In this document: piece after piece, positions 10,601 to 20,206 of the stretch | How the letters are laid out: each line of letters opens with the position of its first letter | Numbering within the stretch: the first letter of the stretch is position 1 | DNA from: Hyphomicrobiales bacterium | GTDB lineage: Bacteria > Pseudomonadota > Alphaproteobacteria > Rhizobiales > Beijerinckiaceae | DNA length: 64,000 bases | Direction of reading: 5' to 3' | Assembly (NCBI GenBank): GCA_930633495.1 | Contig: CAKNFJ010000001.1 | Coordinates: forward strand, 4,983,001 to 5,047,000 | Notes under the pieces: model-generated | The model's database searches: none | Told to the model about the DNA's origin: nothing | The model's input: only the letters and a program-made list of their open reading frames with translations | Made by a program: the position numbers and the translations under genes

Positions 10601-11225
10601 CGTCGTGCAATCCGAGAATGGTGGCTCGCTCCTGCGCTTCCTCGATCTGTACAACCGGGCCCATGGCGGCGACCTGATCCTGACCATGGGGTCGGGCGAG
10701 AACCAGCGCGGCGATCTGATGTTCCGCAATTTCGTGGTGCGCGACGAGCCGGCCCTGCGGCGCGTTGCCGGCGCCCAACCTTCCGGTGGGGATCGCGCGG
10801 AGGAGCTGCGTATCGACACCACGGAAGTCGCCTTCACCAAGCTCAAGGCGGAGTTCAGCCGCTCGGCCAGCCGGCTCGACATCGCCGACATGGTGATCTG
10901 GGGGCAGCAGGTCGGCTTCACCCTGCAGGGACATGTCGATTACGGCCGCGACCGGGTCGATATCGGCGGAACCTTCGTGCCGGGCTACGCCTTCAACAAC
11001 GCGTTTGCCCAGGTGCCCGTGGTCGGGGCGCTGCTCGGCGGCGGCAGCCAGTATGGCGGCCTTTTTGCCGTGAATTTCCGGATTTCGGGGCCGGCCAGCG
11101 CGCCGACCATGTCGATCAACCCGCTCTCGGCGATCGCGCCGGGCATCCTGCGCCGCTTCGTCGATCCGCTCGGCGGCTCGCCGGTGCAGCGCCCGATCCA
11201 GCCCGGCCAGGCGCCGCTACGCTGA
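7659..11225 (+). CDS. large AsmA-like / DUF3971 membrane protein
   Basis: Up to 1188 residues with one N-terminal transmembrane helix (starting AKAGLATICVAATVAILVLA, about residues 79-110 of the longest form). A very long beta-strand-rich region and an AsmA-type C-terminus (GGTFVPGYAFNNAFAQVP) follow. AsmA/YhdP proteins form hydrophobic bridges across the periplasm and help carry phospholipid to the outer membrane; assignment to that role is by family. The start is unsure. The ATG at 7659 adds about 48 low-complexity Arg/Ser-rich residues, whereas TTG at 7803, 13 nt after AAAGGA, gives a cleaner N-terminus. Confidence 0.82.
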   Translation: MRPRPFRIAESLRLASSTCMPSGRIAARGERTHSVAGRCPAPKRTIRILADEEVRATASGQADTPASPEACEIEIVKRGAKAGLATICVAATVAILVLAGAAITLLVTGIIPLSGLEGRISTAIEERLGPGWTVDAAAAELSRTDGHSQLRVRQVTFRHTSGAVIRAPEAVLGYEPMALLKGDIRLVSIDLRGVNVRLGVNKDGALVVNADSAPAEAPPTPTLPDAGQWNAFTGIMGAISMLARGDGLLGSLETAGINGARLSLVDPDGRQKAGLEDVDIRLTRAGEHGTRLTMKGRTGQRWKDIAVDMSTEADGTQRADIDILRFEPAEIVALALGTGLSLEGLPLQGKATLRQTPDGRRSITAQLGVEAGRIRFPDSPLPPLAVDSVRLQLASGADLTQLDIQKFEFKAGATQLAATGSLRADNGAWQLAIDAGGQLAGLDATDVPVRIDSLKAALKIDPVNGAVAIEQAAIRGPAATVDMTALVQKQGESPLQRFSIKAANSDVRALLAIWPEFTSTDVHQTLHRQLAAGRMKALTVDLDLPAEDHARLVRGHGLPDKALLVTIDAEQVRYLPDPGLPPLADATVTGKVTGRTVQLAIGKAAAELGNGRQLQLSEGSFAMPDFAPRRPQARIGFRTQGPMDALAALFTFPALKDFNLGQIDPGAIKGTSDLKVAIALPLAPDLRPDEIAVTASGTLTNLSSDTLLGSERLDGGNLTVNVDRNGLSLRGEARIGGDKGTVELKQNAKGQGEVSLQLNLDAAARQRRGFGADSGITGTLPVRVTKTLGKGSDGPPRVEVDLTKVGLDGVVPGLTKPAGRAGKVSFLYVADADGPDLEDFTLDAAPALIKGRIELNKQNGLDSASFSQFRISPGDNLKVDVKRDGNVTKLTVRGAVADLRPFIKDIQGAAPAARGDRGGSKGGDFDVDLDVPILTGFNNEAITNGTLKLAKRGGEIRSANFQGRIGKADVSVRQGRPGEQLVVQSENGGSLLRFLDLYNRAHGGDLILTMGSGENQRGDLMFRNFVVRDEPALRRVAGAQPSGGDRAEELRIDTTEVAFTKLKAEFSRSASRLDIADMVIWGQQVGFTLQGHVDYGRDRVDIGGTFVPGYAFNNAFAQVPVVGALLGGGSQYGGLFAVNFRISGPASAPTMSINPLSAIAPGILRRFVDPLGGSPVQRPIQPGQAPLR

Positions 11226-11419
11226 CAACTGTTTGTTGTTGAGAGCCGCTCGTCATCCCGTGCGCGGTGCAGCGCGCAGCGGTGCGCCGCAGACACGGGA
11301 CCGCGTGACGAGAAGGCGCCTTATTATGATGACGGTCCCGCATCTGCGCAGCAGCACTGCGTGCCGCAGCGCGTGCGGGGTGACAGGCGGTTCCTGGTGG
11401 TGGCGAAGCCGTCGTGCCC
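11226..11419. repeat. intergenic GC-rich palindromic repeat region
   Basis: Between two convergent genes (the AsmA-like gene and tyrS), 11251-11306 contains CGTCATCCCGTG, internal hairpins and ACGGGACCGCGTGACGAG, a shorter member of the GTCAT...ATGAC palindrome type seen elsewhere in the window. No coding sequence was recognised. Confidence 0.5.
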
Positions 11420-12673
11420 TTATTCCGGGCGCAGCAGGATGTGCTTCTTCTTGCCGAAGGAGAGCTTGATCGCGCCGTCCGACGAAAGGTCGGCGAGGCC
11501 GAGCGTCGCGCGCTCGTCGGTCACCACCGCATCGTTGACGCGCAGGCCACCGGCCTTGACCTGACGGCGGGCCTCGCCAGTCGAGGGAACCAAGCCCGCC
11601 TTGACGAAGGCGGTGAGCACGCCGAGGCCGGGCTCGATCTCGCCCCGTGCGATCGAGACGCTCGGCAGGTCGGCGGCAAGGCTGCCTTCCTCGAAGGTCT
11701 TGCGCGCCGTCTCGGCGGCGGCCTCGGCCGCTTCGCGCCCATGGACGATCGCGGTGATCTCGGTGGCGAGGATCTTCTTGGCCTCGTTCAGCTCGGCGCC
11801 GCCAAGCGCGGCGAGTCGGGCGATCTCATCCAGCGGCAGGCGCGTGAACACCTTGAGGAAGCGGCCGACATCGGCGTCCTCGGTGTTGCGGAAATATTGC
11901 CAGAAATCATAGGGGCTGAAGACATCGGCATTGAGCCAGACCGCGCCATTGGCGGTCTTGCCCATCTTGGCGCCGGAGGAGGTCGTCAGCAGCGGGGTCG
12001 TCAGGCAGTAGAGCTGCGGCCCGCCCATCCGATGCGAGAGGTCGACGCCGTTGATGATGTTGCCCCACTGGTCGGAGCCGCCCATCTGCAGGCGGCAGCC
12101 ATAGCGGCGGTTGAGCTCCGTGAAGTCGTAGCCCTGCATGATCATGTAGTTGAATTCGAGGAAGGACAGCGACTGCTCGCGGTCGAGCCTGAGCTTCACC
12201 GAATCGAACGACAGCATGCGGTTGACCGAGAAATGCCGGCCGACATCGCGCAGGAACTCGACATAGTTCAGCTTCAGCAGCCAGTCGGCATTGTTGGCCA
12301 TCATTGCGTCGGTCGGTCCGTCGCCATAGCGCAGGATGCGGCCGAAGACCCGCTTGATGCTCTCGATATTGGTCGCGATCTCCTCGACCGTGAGCAGCTT
12401 GCGCTGGTCGTCGCGGAAGGAGGGGTCTCCCACCATGGACGTCCCGCCGCCCATCAGCGTGATCGGGCGGTGGCCGGTCTCCTGGAACCAATAGAGCATC
12501 GTCAACGAGATCAGGTTGCCGATATGGATCGAGGTCGCGGTCGCGTCATAGCCGACATAGGCGGTCTGGGTTCCCTGCCGGCACAAAGCATCGAGGCCCT
12601 CCGCATCGGAGACCTGATGGATGAGGCCGCGCTCGTCGAGCACGCGCAGGAAATCGGACTTGTAGGTGGTCAT
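11420..12673 (-). CDS. tyrS: tyrosyl-tRNA synthetase
   Basis: This enzyme charges tRNA-Tyr with tyrosine. It has 417 residues from ATG 12673 (MTTYKSDF). The class I signature appears as H50-I-G-N in TSIHIGNL, the KMSKS loop as KMGKT ([10 protein letters not shown]), and the tyrosine/tRNA region as [11 protein letters not shown]-terminal S4 RNA-binding domain follows ([18 protein letters not shown]). A longer in-frame extension upstream of 12673 exists but has no family similarity and overlaps the repeat at 12712. Confidence 0.96.
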   Translation of the reverse strand: MTTYKSDFLRVLDERGLIHQVSDAEGLDALCRQGTQTAYVGYDATATSIHIGNLISLTMLYWFQETGHRPITLMGGGTSMVGDPSFRDDQRKLLTVEEIATNIESIKRVFGRILRYGDGPTDAMMANNADWLLKLNYVEFLRDVGRHFSVNRMLSFDSVKLRLDREQSLSFLEFNYMIMQGYDFTELNRRYGCRLQMGGSDQWGNIINGVDLSHRMGGPQLYCLTTPLLTTSSGAKMGKTANGAVWLNADVFSPYDFWQYFRNTEDADVGRFLKVFTRLPLDEIARLAALGGAELNEAKKILATEITAIVHGREAAEAAAETARKTFEEGSLAADLPSVSIARGEIEPGLGVLTAFVKAGLVPSTGEARRQVKAGGLRVNDAVVTDERATLGLADLSSDGAIKLSFGKKKHILLRPE

Positions 12674-12711
12674 GGCGGCTTGCGATCTGATGGAGGTCGT
12701 TCCGCCGTCGT

Positions 12712-12767
12712 CTAGAGCATCGGACCGAAAAGGGGAAATCGCTTTTGCGGTGAGAGCGCTTCCGGCC
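12712..12767. repeat. half copy of a rhizobial dispersed repeat
   Basis: The segment TCTAGAGCATCGGACCGAAA, followed by AGGGGAAATCGCTTTT, matches from memory the start of a palindromic repeat common in Rhizobiales intergenic DNA, whose usual second arm ends CGGTCCGATGCTCTAGA. Here the second arm is missing, so only half remains. Confidence 0.4.
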
Positions 12768-12995
12768 TCATCCGGGAATGCGGTTGAGCCAGAGGTCGGT
12801 CGTGTCGCGAGGGTGCGGTGGCTCCACGACGTCGCGCGGGAGGCCGAGCTCGCAAAGCGCGCGATCGTCCAGCATTGCGAGGCGACGCTGCGTGCGCAGA
12901 GCGGCGGCGTGACGCTGCCAGAGCGTGAGCAGGCCGTGCAGAAGGGACGAGCCGCCGGATCTCTCCAGCGGCGCCGCATGGGAGGCGCAGGTCAT
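12768..12995 (-). CDS. small DUF1127-family protein (YjiS-like)
   Basis: A 75-residue basic protein. The C-terminal half carries the DUF1127 pattern: [19 protein letters not shown], followed by PRDVVE. Alphaproteobacterial DUF1127 proteins are small Arg-rich proteins, some of which bind RNA and affect phosphate or carbon metabolism. The start at 12995 has GAGAGG eight bases upstream. It is divergent from the LysR regulator gene at 13117, so the two may share a control region. Confidence 0.75.
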   Translation of the reverse strand: MTCASHAAPLERSGGSSLLHGLLTLWQRHAAALRTQRRLAMLDDRALCELGLPRDVVEPPHPRDTTDLWLNRIPG

Positions 12996-13116
12996 GATGT
13001 GATCCTCTCGGAGGCAGGCGCTGCCGCCCGCTTTGTGAGCATGAATCTGGGCCAGACGGGGCGTGGCGACAAAGCGGAAGATTGCTACCTGCCATAAAGA
13101 GGCCTTATGCTTCTTC

Positions 13117-14067
13117 ATGCCCTCGCATCCCCCGCCGCCGAAGCTTCCGCCCCTTGCCGCGGTCCGCGTCTTCGAGGCAGCGGCGCGCCACCAGAACTTC
13201 ACCCGCGCTGCCGAGGAACTCGGGATGACCCAGGCGGCGGTCAGCTACCAGATCCGGCTTCTGGAGGATCGCGTGGGGGCGCCGCTCTTCGTGCGCCAGC
13301 CGCGCCAGGTCGTGCTGACCGCGATCGGTCAGCGCTTGGCCGGGCCGGTGAGCAAGGCGCTCGCCGATATCGGGACGGTGTTCCGCGACCTTTGCGAGGA
13401 GAACCAGACGGTCCTGACGATCTCGTCGCTGCAGACGATGGCGATCACCTGGCTGTCGCCGCGGCTGGCGCAGTTCCAGATGGAAAATCCGCAATTCGCG
13501 GTGCGTGTCCGGACCTCGCAGCACCTCGTCGATTTCGCCACCGAGGCCGTCGACCTCGCCGTGCGTTACGGGCCGGGCTCATGGCCGGGCGTGACGGCGG
13601 AGAAGCTGTTCGACTGCCATTATGCGCCGCTCTGTTCGCCGGAGCTGCGCGAGCGGCTGAAATTGCGCGAGCCGGCCGATCTGTTGCGGGCGCCGCTGCT
13701 CAGCGCCGACGAGGCGCCGTGGCGGGACTGGTTCGCCGATCTCGGACTCGACATGCCCCGGCGTAACGCGCGGTCGATGTCGCTGGAGATGCAGGCGATG
13801 AGCGTCCAGGCGGCCATGCGCGGGCATGGCGTCGCGATGGCCGTGCCGGAGCTCTTTGCCTATGACATCGCGGCCGGGCGGCTCGTCTACGCGATCGAGC
13901 ATGTGGTGCGCGACGAATGGGCCTATTGGGTCGTTTATCCGACGGATCGTCAGCGCGAGCGCAAGATCAGGCTGTTTCGCGACTGGATCCTGGCGGAGGC
14001 ACGGGCAGCGCATATGACGCTGCCCGTCATGGCATCGAGCCGGGGACTGATCCACCCGTCTCCTTGA
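13117..14067 (+). CDS. LysR-family transcriptional regulator, GcvA-like
   Basis: A 316-residue regulator. The N-terminal winged HTH (about 10-70) shows LPPLAAVRVFEAAARHQNFT and AAEELGMTQAAVSYQIRLLE, typical of the GcvA branch. The substrate-binding domain follows (about 95-300). GcvA-type regulators usually control a divergent or neighbouring gene; here the divergent neighbour is the DUF1127 gene. The target cannot be read from the sequence. An upstream ATG at 13063 would add 18 residues and overlap the likely promoter. Confidence 0.88.
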   Translation: MPSHPPPPKLPPLAAVRVFEAAARHQNFTRAAEELGMTQAAVSYQIRLLEDRVGAPLFVRQPRQVVLTAIGQRLAGPVSKALADIGTVFRDLCEENQTVLTISSLQTMAITWLSPRLAQFQMENPQFAVRVRTSQHLVDFATEAVDLAVRYGPGSWPGVTAEKLFDCHYAPLCSPELRERLKLREPADLLRAPLLSADEAPWRDWFADLGLDMPRRNARSMSLEMQAMSVQAAMRGHGVAMAVPELFAYDIAAGRLVYAIEHVVRDEWAYWVVYPTDRQRERKIRLFRDWILAEARAAHMTLPVMASSRGLIHPSP

Positions 14068-14077
14068 GCGGGTGGGA

Positions 14078-14749
14078 TCAGGCCTGTTCCCGCTCGGACT
14101 TGAGGATCTCGGGGCCGACCTTGCCGTCAAGATAGACGCCGACCTGCTCCATGAGCTGCTCGACGCGACCGTCGAAGAAGTGGTTGGCGCCCTCGACCAC
14201 GGCATGCTCGATCTGGATGCCCTTCTGGGTCTTCACCTTCTCGATTACCGCCATGACCTCCTTGACCGGCGCAACGCGGTCTTCCGAGCCATGAACGAAC
14301 AGGCCCGAGGATGGGCAGGGCGCCAGGAAGGAGAAGTCGTAGCGGTTCGCCATCGCTGCGATCGAGAGGAAGCCCTCGATCTCCGGGCGGCGCATCAGAA
14401 GCTGCATGCCGATCCAGGCGCCGAAGGAGACGCCGGCGATCCAGCAGCTCTTGGCCTCGGGGTTGAGCGCCTGCATCCAGTCGAGCGCGGCGGCGGCGTC
14501 CGAGAGTTCGCCGGCGCCGTGATCGAACTGGCCCTGGCTGCGGCCGACGCCGCGGAAGTTGAAGCGCAGCGCCGAGAAGCCGCGGTTCACGAAGGTGTAG
14601 AACAGGTTGTAGACGATCTGGTTGTTCATCGTCCCGCCGAATTGCGGGTGCGGATGCAGGATGATCGCGAGTGGCGCGCCGCGCTTCTTGGCGGGCTGGT
14701 AGCGACCCTCGATCCGGCCTGCGGGCCCGTTGAAGATTACCTCTGGCAT
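14078..14749 (-). CDS. alpha/beta hydrolase (serine hydrolase of the dienelactone-like group)
   Basis: 223 residues from ATG 14749 (MPEVIFNGPAG), with a GAGGCGG Shine-Dalgarno. The alpha/beta fold is shown by the oxyanion-side LHPHPQFGGTMNN, the nucleophile elbow GVSFGAW (GxSxG), an acid-bearing HGSEDRVAP loop and a C-terminal ANHFF histidine. Close relatives are annotated as CocE/acetyl-esterase-like hydrolases of unknown substrate. It converges with the LysR gene. Confidence 0.85.
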   Translation of the reverse strand: MPEVIFNGPAGRIEGRYQPAKKRGAPLAIILHPHPQFGGTMNNQIVYNLFYTFVNRGFSALRFNFRGVGRSQGQFDHGAGELSDAAAALDWMQALNPEAKSCWIAGVSFGAWIGMQLLMRRPEIEGFLSIAAMANRYDFSFLAPCPSSGLFVHGSEDRVAPVKEVMAVIEKVKTQKGIQIEHAVVEGANHFFDGRVEQLMEQVGVYLDGKVGPEILKSEREQA

Positions 14750-15043
14750 CGTCTCACCGCCTCTTGCGGCAGCGCCGGTGGAGGCGGGCAGAAAGCGGGC
14801 GCATGCCTGCTCGAAACCCGGCCACCCTTGACGGCGCCACCATGCGCGCCCTAGATGAAGAGCGCTTAGAATAGTTCTAACAGCCGTGAACAAGTCGAGA
14901 ACAAAACGGTGGATCGCCCAAGCGAACCGCGTTTCGACCGTTCCGGCCGGTTCGGATGGGCGGCTATAGCACGGCGCACAGGTGCGATTTCAAGCATTTC
15001 GTATCGGCGTGCAGGCAATGACGAGGATGGAGCAGGCAGGATC

Positions 15044-16246
15044 GTGACGGCGGCGCGCGCCTATCTCGACCATAATGCCACGACCCCGGTGCGGCCGGAG
15101 GTCGTGGAGGCGGTCACGCATGCGCTTTCGCTGCCCGGTAATCCGTCCTCCGTCCATGGCGAGGGGCGGGCCGCGCGCGCGGCGATGGAAAGGGCGCGCG
15201 AGCAGATCGCGAGGCTCGTCGGCGCCAGGGCCTCGAACGTCGTCTTCACCAGCGGTGGCACCGAAGCCAATGTCGCGGTGCTCTCGCCCGGCCTGATGGA
15301 TTGCGATGGCGGACGCGACTGTGTCCGGACGCCGGCCACCCTGCTGCTTCACAGCGCGACCGAGCATGCCTGCGTGCGCGAGGGACATCGTTTCCCCGCC
15401 GGAGCGGTCGAGGCCATCCCGGTCGACGGGAACGGCGTCGTCGATCTGGTCTGGCTGGAAGAGCGTCTGACCCGCTTCGTGGCGGAGAATCCCGGCGCGC
15501 GGGCGCTCGTCTCGATCCATCTCGCCAACAATGAGACCGGTGTCATCCAGCCGATCGCCGAGGCAGCCGCGATCGTGCATCGCCATGGCGGCCTGCTGCA
15601 CAGCGACGCCGTGCAGGCCGCCGGCAAGGTCGCCATCGACATCGCGTCGCTCGGCGCCGACGTGCTGACGCTCTCGGCGCACAAGATCGGTGGGCCGAAG
15701 GGTATTGGCGCCATCGTCTTCCGCACGGGCGCGCTCGAACTGGCCGACAAGCCCATGCGCGGCGGCGGGCAGGAGCGCGGCTGGCGTGCTGGGACCGAAA
15801 ACCTTCCGGGAATCATTGGCTTCGGCGCGGCGGCTGAGACCACTTGCAAGGTCTTGGCCGAGGAAGCCGTCCGGGTTGCGAGCCTCCGCGACCGCCTTGA
15901 ATCCGGGCTCGCGGCCCTCTCGCCCGAGACGGCGATCTTCGGCCGGACGGCGCTGCGCCTCCCCAATACCAGCGCCTTCGCGACGCCGGGCCTCAAGGCC
16001 GAGACCGTTCTGATCAAGCTCGACCTTGCTGGTGCGGCGCTCTCGTCCGGCTCGGCCTGTTCCTCGGGCAAGGTCAAGCGCTCGCATGTGCTCGATGCGA
16101 TGAAAATCGACCCCGCCATGAGCGCAGGGGCCTTGCGGGCCTCGCTCGGATGGACCACCTCCGAGGCGGACATCGATCTCTTTCTCGCAGCCTACGAAAA
16201 GCTCGTGGCCGCGGACACCGATCGGAGCGCTAAGGCTGCCGCCTGA
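15044..16246 (+). CDS. cysteine desulfurase, class I (IscS/NifS type)
   Basis: This PLP enzyme removes sulfur from L-cysteine to make a protein persulfide for Fe-S assembly. The GTG start at 15044, preceded by GGAGCAGG, gives 400 residues that begin at the conserved AYLDHNATTPVRPEV. PLP lysine K214 is in LSAHKIGGPKG. The sulfur-carrying cysteine C339 lies in the SSGSACSSGKV loop, the long-loop pattern of group I enzymes. It is the first gene of the suf operon and is separate from the class II SufS further on. A longer frame to 14909 is possible but has no conserved residues. Confidence 0.92.
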   Translation: MTAARAYLDHNATTPVRPEVVEAVTHALSLPGNPSSVHGEGRAARAAMERAREQIARLVGARASNVVFTSGGTEANVAVLSPGLMDCDGGRDCVRTPATLLLHSATEHACVREGHRFPAGAVEAIPVDGNGVVDLVWLEERLTRFVAENPGARALVSIHLANNETGVIQPIAEAAAIVHRHGGLLHSDAVQAAGKVAIDIASLGADVLTLSAHKIGGPKGIGAIVFRTGALELADKPMRGGGQERGWRAGTENLPGIIGFGAAAETTCKVLAEEAVRVASLRDRLESGLAALSPETAIFGRTALRLPNTSAFATPGLKAETVLIKLDLAGAALSSGSACSSGKVKRSHVLDAMKIDPAMSAGALRASLGWTTSEADIDLFLAAYEKLVAADTDRSAKAAA

Positions 16247-16306
16247 CGCGTTCCGCAACACGAAGACCAAACCGGCGGGCCTTGAACCCGCACTGGAGAC
16301 TGAGAA

Positions 16307-17779
<1,473 letters not shown>

Positions 17780-17785
17780 GACCCG

Positions 17786-17872
17786 TCATGGTCGGGCTTG
17801 TCCCGACCATCCACGTCTTTCTTTCGAACGCTCAAGTCGTGGATGCTCGGCACAAGGCCGAGCATGACGCGG
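17786..17872. repeat. palindromic intergenic repeat, GTCATG-type, inside the suf operon
   Basis: Between sufB and sufC. The left arm is GTCATGGTCGGGCTTGTCCC, then GACCATCCACG. After a 22-nt spacer, the right arm is CGTGGATG, then CTCGGCACAAGGCCGAGCATGAC. Each arm is a hairpin and the arms also pair with each other (CATCCACG with CGTGGATG, GTCATG with CATGAC). This is the clearest copy of the family in the window. It sits within a transcription unit, where such structures can affect mRNA stability. Confidence 0.75.
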
Positions 17873-17891
17873 CGGAACACTGGACACGAAC

Positions 17892-18644
17892 ATGCTCGAA
17901 ATTCGCAATCTGGTCGTCAAGATCGCCGACGAGGACAAGCAGATTCTCAACGGCCTGAACCTCACCGTGAACGACGGCGAGGTCGCCGCCATCATGGGGC
18001 CGAACGGCTCCGGCAAGTCGACGCTGAGCTATGTCATCGCCGGCAAGGAGGACTATGAAGTCCTCGACGGCGAGATCCTGCTCAACGGTGAGAACGTGCT
18101 GGAGATGGAGGCCGATGCCCGCGCCGCCGCCGGCATCTTCCTCGCCTTCCAGTACCCGCTGGAGATTCCCGGCGTCGCCACCATGACCTTCCTGAAGGCC
18201 GCCATGAACGCGCAGCGCAAGGCGCGCGGGCAGGACGAGCTGCTGACACCGGACTTCATCAAGCAGGTCAATGCTGCCGCCGACAAGCTCGGCATCGCCA
18301 AGGACATGCTGCGCCGGCCGCTCAATGTCGGCTTCTCAGGCGGTGAGAAGAAGCGCATGGAAATCCTTCAGATGGCTCTGCTTTCGCCGTCCATGTGCAT
18401 TCTCGACGAGACCGATTCCGGCCTCGACATCGACGCGCTGCGCATCGTCGCCGAGGGCGTCAACGCGCTCCGGGACAAGAACCGCGGCTTCCTCGTCATC
18501 ACCCACTATCAGCGCCTGCTCGACCATATCGTGCCGGACACCGTCCACGTTATGTCGAAGGGCAAGATCGTGAAGACCGGCGGCAAGGAGCTGGCGCTGG
18601 AGCTCGAGAAGAGCGGGTACGCGTCCTATGGGGAGGCCGCGTAA
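17892..18644 (+). CDS. sufC: Fe-S assembly ATPase SufC
   Basis: A 250-residue ABC-type ATPase that drives conformational change in SufBCD. The Walker A motif is at 36-44 (GPNGSGKST), the signature is [16 protein letters not shown], and Walker B is [13 protein letters not shown]. This is the soluble SufC version, in which no membrane partner exists. The stop overlaps the sufD start (TAATG), which indicates translational coupling. Confidence 0.97.
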   Translation: MLEIRNLVVKIADEDKQILNGLNLTVNDGEVAAIMGPNGSGKSTLSYVIAGKEDYEVLDGEILLNGENVLEMEADARAAAGIFLAFQYPLEIPGVATMTFLKAAMNAQRKARGQDELLTPDFIKQVNAAADKLGIAKDMLRRPLNVGFSGGEKKRMEILQMALLSPSMCILDETDSGLDIDALRIVAEGVNALRDKNRGFLVITHYQRLLDHIVPDTVHVMSKGKIVKTGGKELALELEKSGYASYGEAA

Positions 18645-19993
18645 TGGCCATCGTCACCCCGCTGAAGACGGCGGCCGAGCAGACGCTGATCCAGCAATAT
18701 GCGGACAGCAAGGCCGAGCTGCCCGGCGGCCCGGCCGTGCGCAAGCTGCGCGAGGACGCCTTCGCCGGCTTCGAGACCAAGGGTCTCCCGCATCGCCGGC
18801 TTGAATCCTGGCGCTACACCGATCTGCGCACGCTGCTGCGCGAGGCGCGCCCGCTGGCTGGCGCTGCCGCCGTCACCACGGCGGTCGAGGCTCGGCTTGG
18901 CGAGTTGAAGCTCGACGGCCTGCGCCTCGTGCTGGTCGATGGCATCTTCGCGCCGGAGCTGTCCACGCTGGATGCGATCCCCGAGGGCGTCTCGGTGCAG
19001 TCGCTGGCCGATGCGCTGGTGTCTCCGCGCGAGGACCTCACCCGTATCCTGGCCGGCCCCTCGGTCGGTAACGACGATACGGGCCTCGCGCTCAACACGG
19101 CGCTGATGCGCGATGGCGTCTTCGTCGAGATCGCCGAGGGCGTCGAGTTGGAGCAGCCGGTCGTGATCGTCTCGCTGGCATCCGGCGAGGAGGAGCGGGC
19201 GGTGTTCCATCGTTCGGTCGTGCTTGCCGGCAAAGGCGCCAACGGCACGATCGTCGAGGTCAGCGAAGCCGCGGGCACTGCCGCGCAGCAGATCAACGGC
19301 GCGATCGTCTTCGAGACCGGCAATGAGAGCGAGATCCAGCACATCCGGATCGTGACCCGCCAGCGGGCCGCGACGGTCGAGGTGCAGAGCTTACTCGCCA
19401 CGGTCGGTGCTCACGCGAAGTTCGATTCCTTCGCGCTGGTCGCCAATGCGGGTACGGTGCGCCAGCAGCATTTCATCCGCTTCGCGGGCGAGCACAGCGA
19501 GATCGGCCTGCGTGGCGTCAATCTGCTCCGTGGCTCCGAACATTCGGACGTCACGCTGATCGTCGACCACGAGGTGCCGCACGGCACCAGCCGCGAGCTG
19601 TTCAAGACGATTGCGAGCGGCGAGGCCACCGGCGTCTTCCAGGGCAAGGTCATCGTGCGCCAGCATGCGCAGAAGACCGATGGCAGCATGAAGAGCAACG
19701 CGCTGCTGCTCAACGACGGCGCCTCGATGTACAACAAGCCCGAGCTTGAGATCTTTGCCGACGACGTGGTCTGCGGCCATGGCGCGACGGTCGCGCAGAT
19801 CGACGGTGACCAGCTCTTCTACCTGATGGCGCGCGGCCTGCCGCGACCGCAGGCCGAGGCGCTGGTGCTGCAGGCCTTCGCCGGCGAGGCAGTCGAGTTC
19901 GTCGCCGATGACAATGTGCGCGATCTCGTCATGACCGAAGTCGAATCCTGGCTCAAGGCCCGCGAGGCCGCTTCCGAGGTGAGTACCGTCTGA
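18644..19993 (+). CDS. sufD: Fe-S cluster assembly protein SufD
   Basis: A 449-residue beta-helix partner of SufB. The start ATG at 18644 overlaps the sufC stop. The C-terminal core has SMKSNALLLNDGASMYNKPE and LEIFADDVVCGHGATVAQID, which carries the conserved CGH histidine implicated in cluster assembly at the SufB-SufD interface. A longer open frame upstream merely overlaps sufC. The TGA overlaps the following ATG (TGATG). Confidence 0.96.
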   Translation: MAIVTPLKTAAEQTLIQQYADSKAELPGGPAVRKLREDAFAGFETKGLPHRRLESWRYTDLRTLLREARPLAGAAAVTTAVEARLGELKLDGLRLVLVDGIFAPELSTLDAIPEGVSVQSLADALVSPREDLTRILAGPSVGNDDTGLALNTALMRDGVFVEIAEGVELEQPVVIVSLASGEEERAVFHRSVVLAGKGANGTIVEVSEAAGTAAQQINGAIVFETGNESEIQHIRIVTRQRAATVEVQSLLATVGAHAKFDSFALVANAGTVRQQHFIRFAGEHSEIGLRGVNLLRGSEHSDVTLIVDHEVPHGTSRELFKTIASGEATGVFQGKVIVRQHAQKTDGSMKSNALLLNDGASMYNKPELEIFADDVVCGHGATVAQIDGDQLFYLMARGLPRPQAEALVLQAFAGEAVEFVADDNVRDLVMTEVESWLKAREAASEVSTV

Positions 19994-20202
19994 TGCCCTA
20001 CATCAATCTCCAGATCACGAAGGGCGCGTCGCGCCAGCAGAAGGCGCAGATCGTGAAGGAATTCACGGAAACGCTGGTCAAGGTGCTCGGCAAGAACCCG
20101 CAGAACACCCATATCGTGATCCAGGAGATCGAGCGCGAGGATTGGGGCCATGGCGGCGAATTGGTCGCCGACAAGGCCCCGGCCACGCCCGGAAAGGCCT
20201 GA
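19993..20202 (+). CDS. 4-oxalocrotonate tautomerase-family protein within the suf operon
   Basis: A 69-residue protein that begins MPYINLQITKG. After Met removal it exposes the N-terminal Pro that acts as general base in tautomerases. The rest fits the 60-70-residue 4-OT subunit, which forms hexamers by beta-alpha-beta packing. It is coupled to sufD by TGATG and is followed 4 nt later by sufS, so it is made with the SUF machinery. No aromatic degradation gene is nearby; its substrate and any role in Fe-S assembly are unknown. Confidence 0.9.
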   Translation: MPYINLQITKGASRQQKAQIVKEFTETLVKVLGKNPQNTHIVIQEIEREDWGHGGELVADKAPATPGKA

Positions 20203-20206
20203 GCCC

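Noticed and set aside
8922..10934. Long open frame opposite the AsmA-like gene
   Set aside because: Its composition (His/Arg/Gly/Asp-rich, no domain) is typical of the antisense frame of a GC-rich gene; the plus-strand protein has a membrane helix and family C-terminus.
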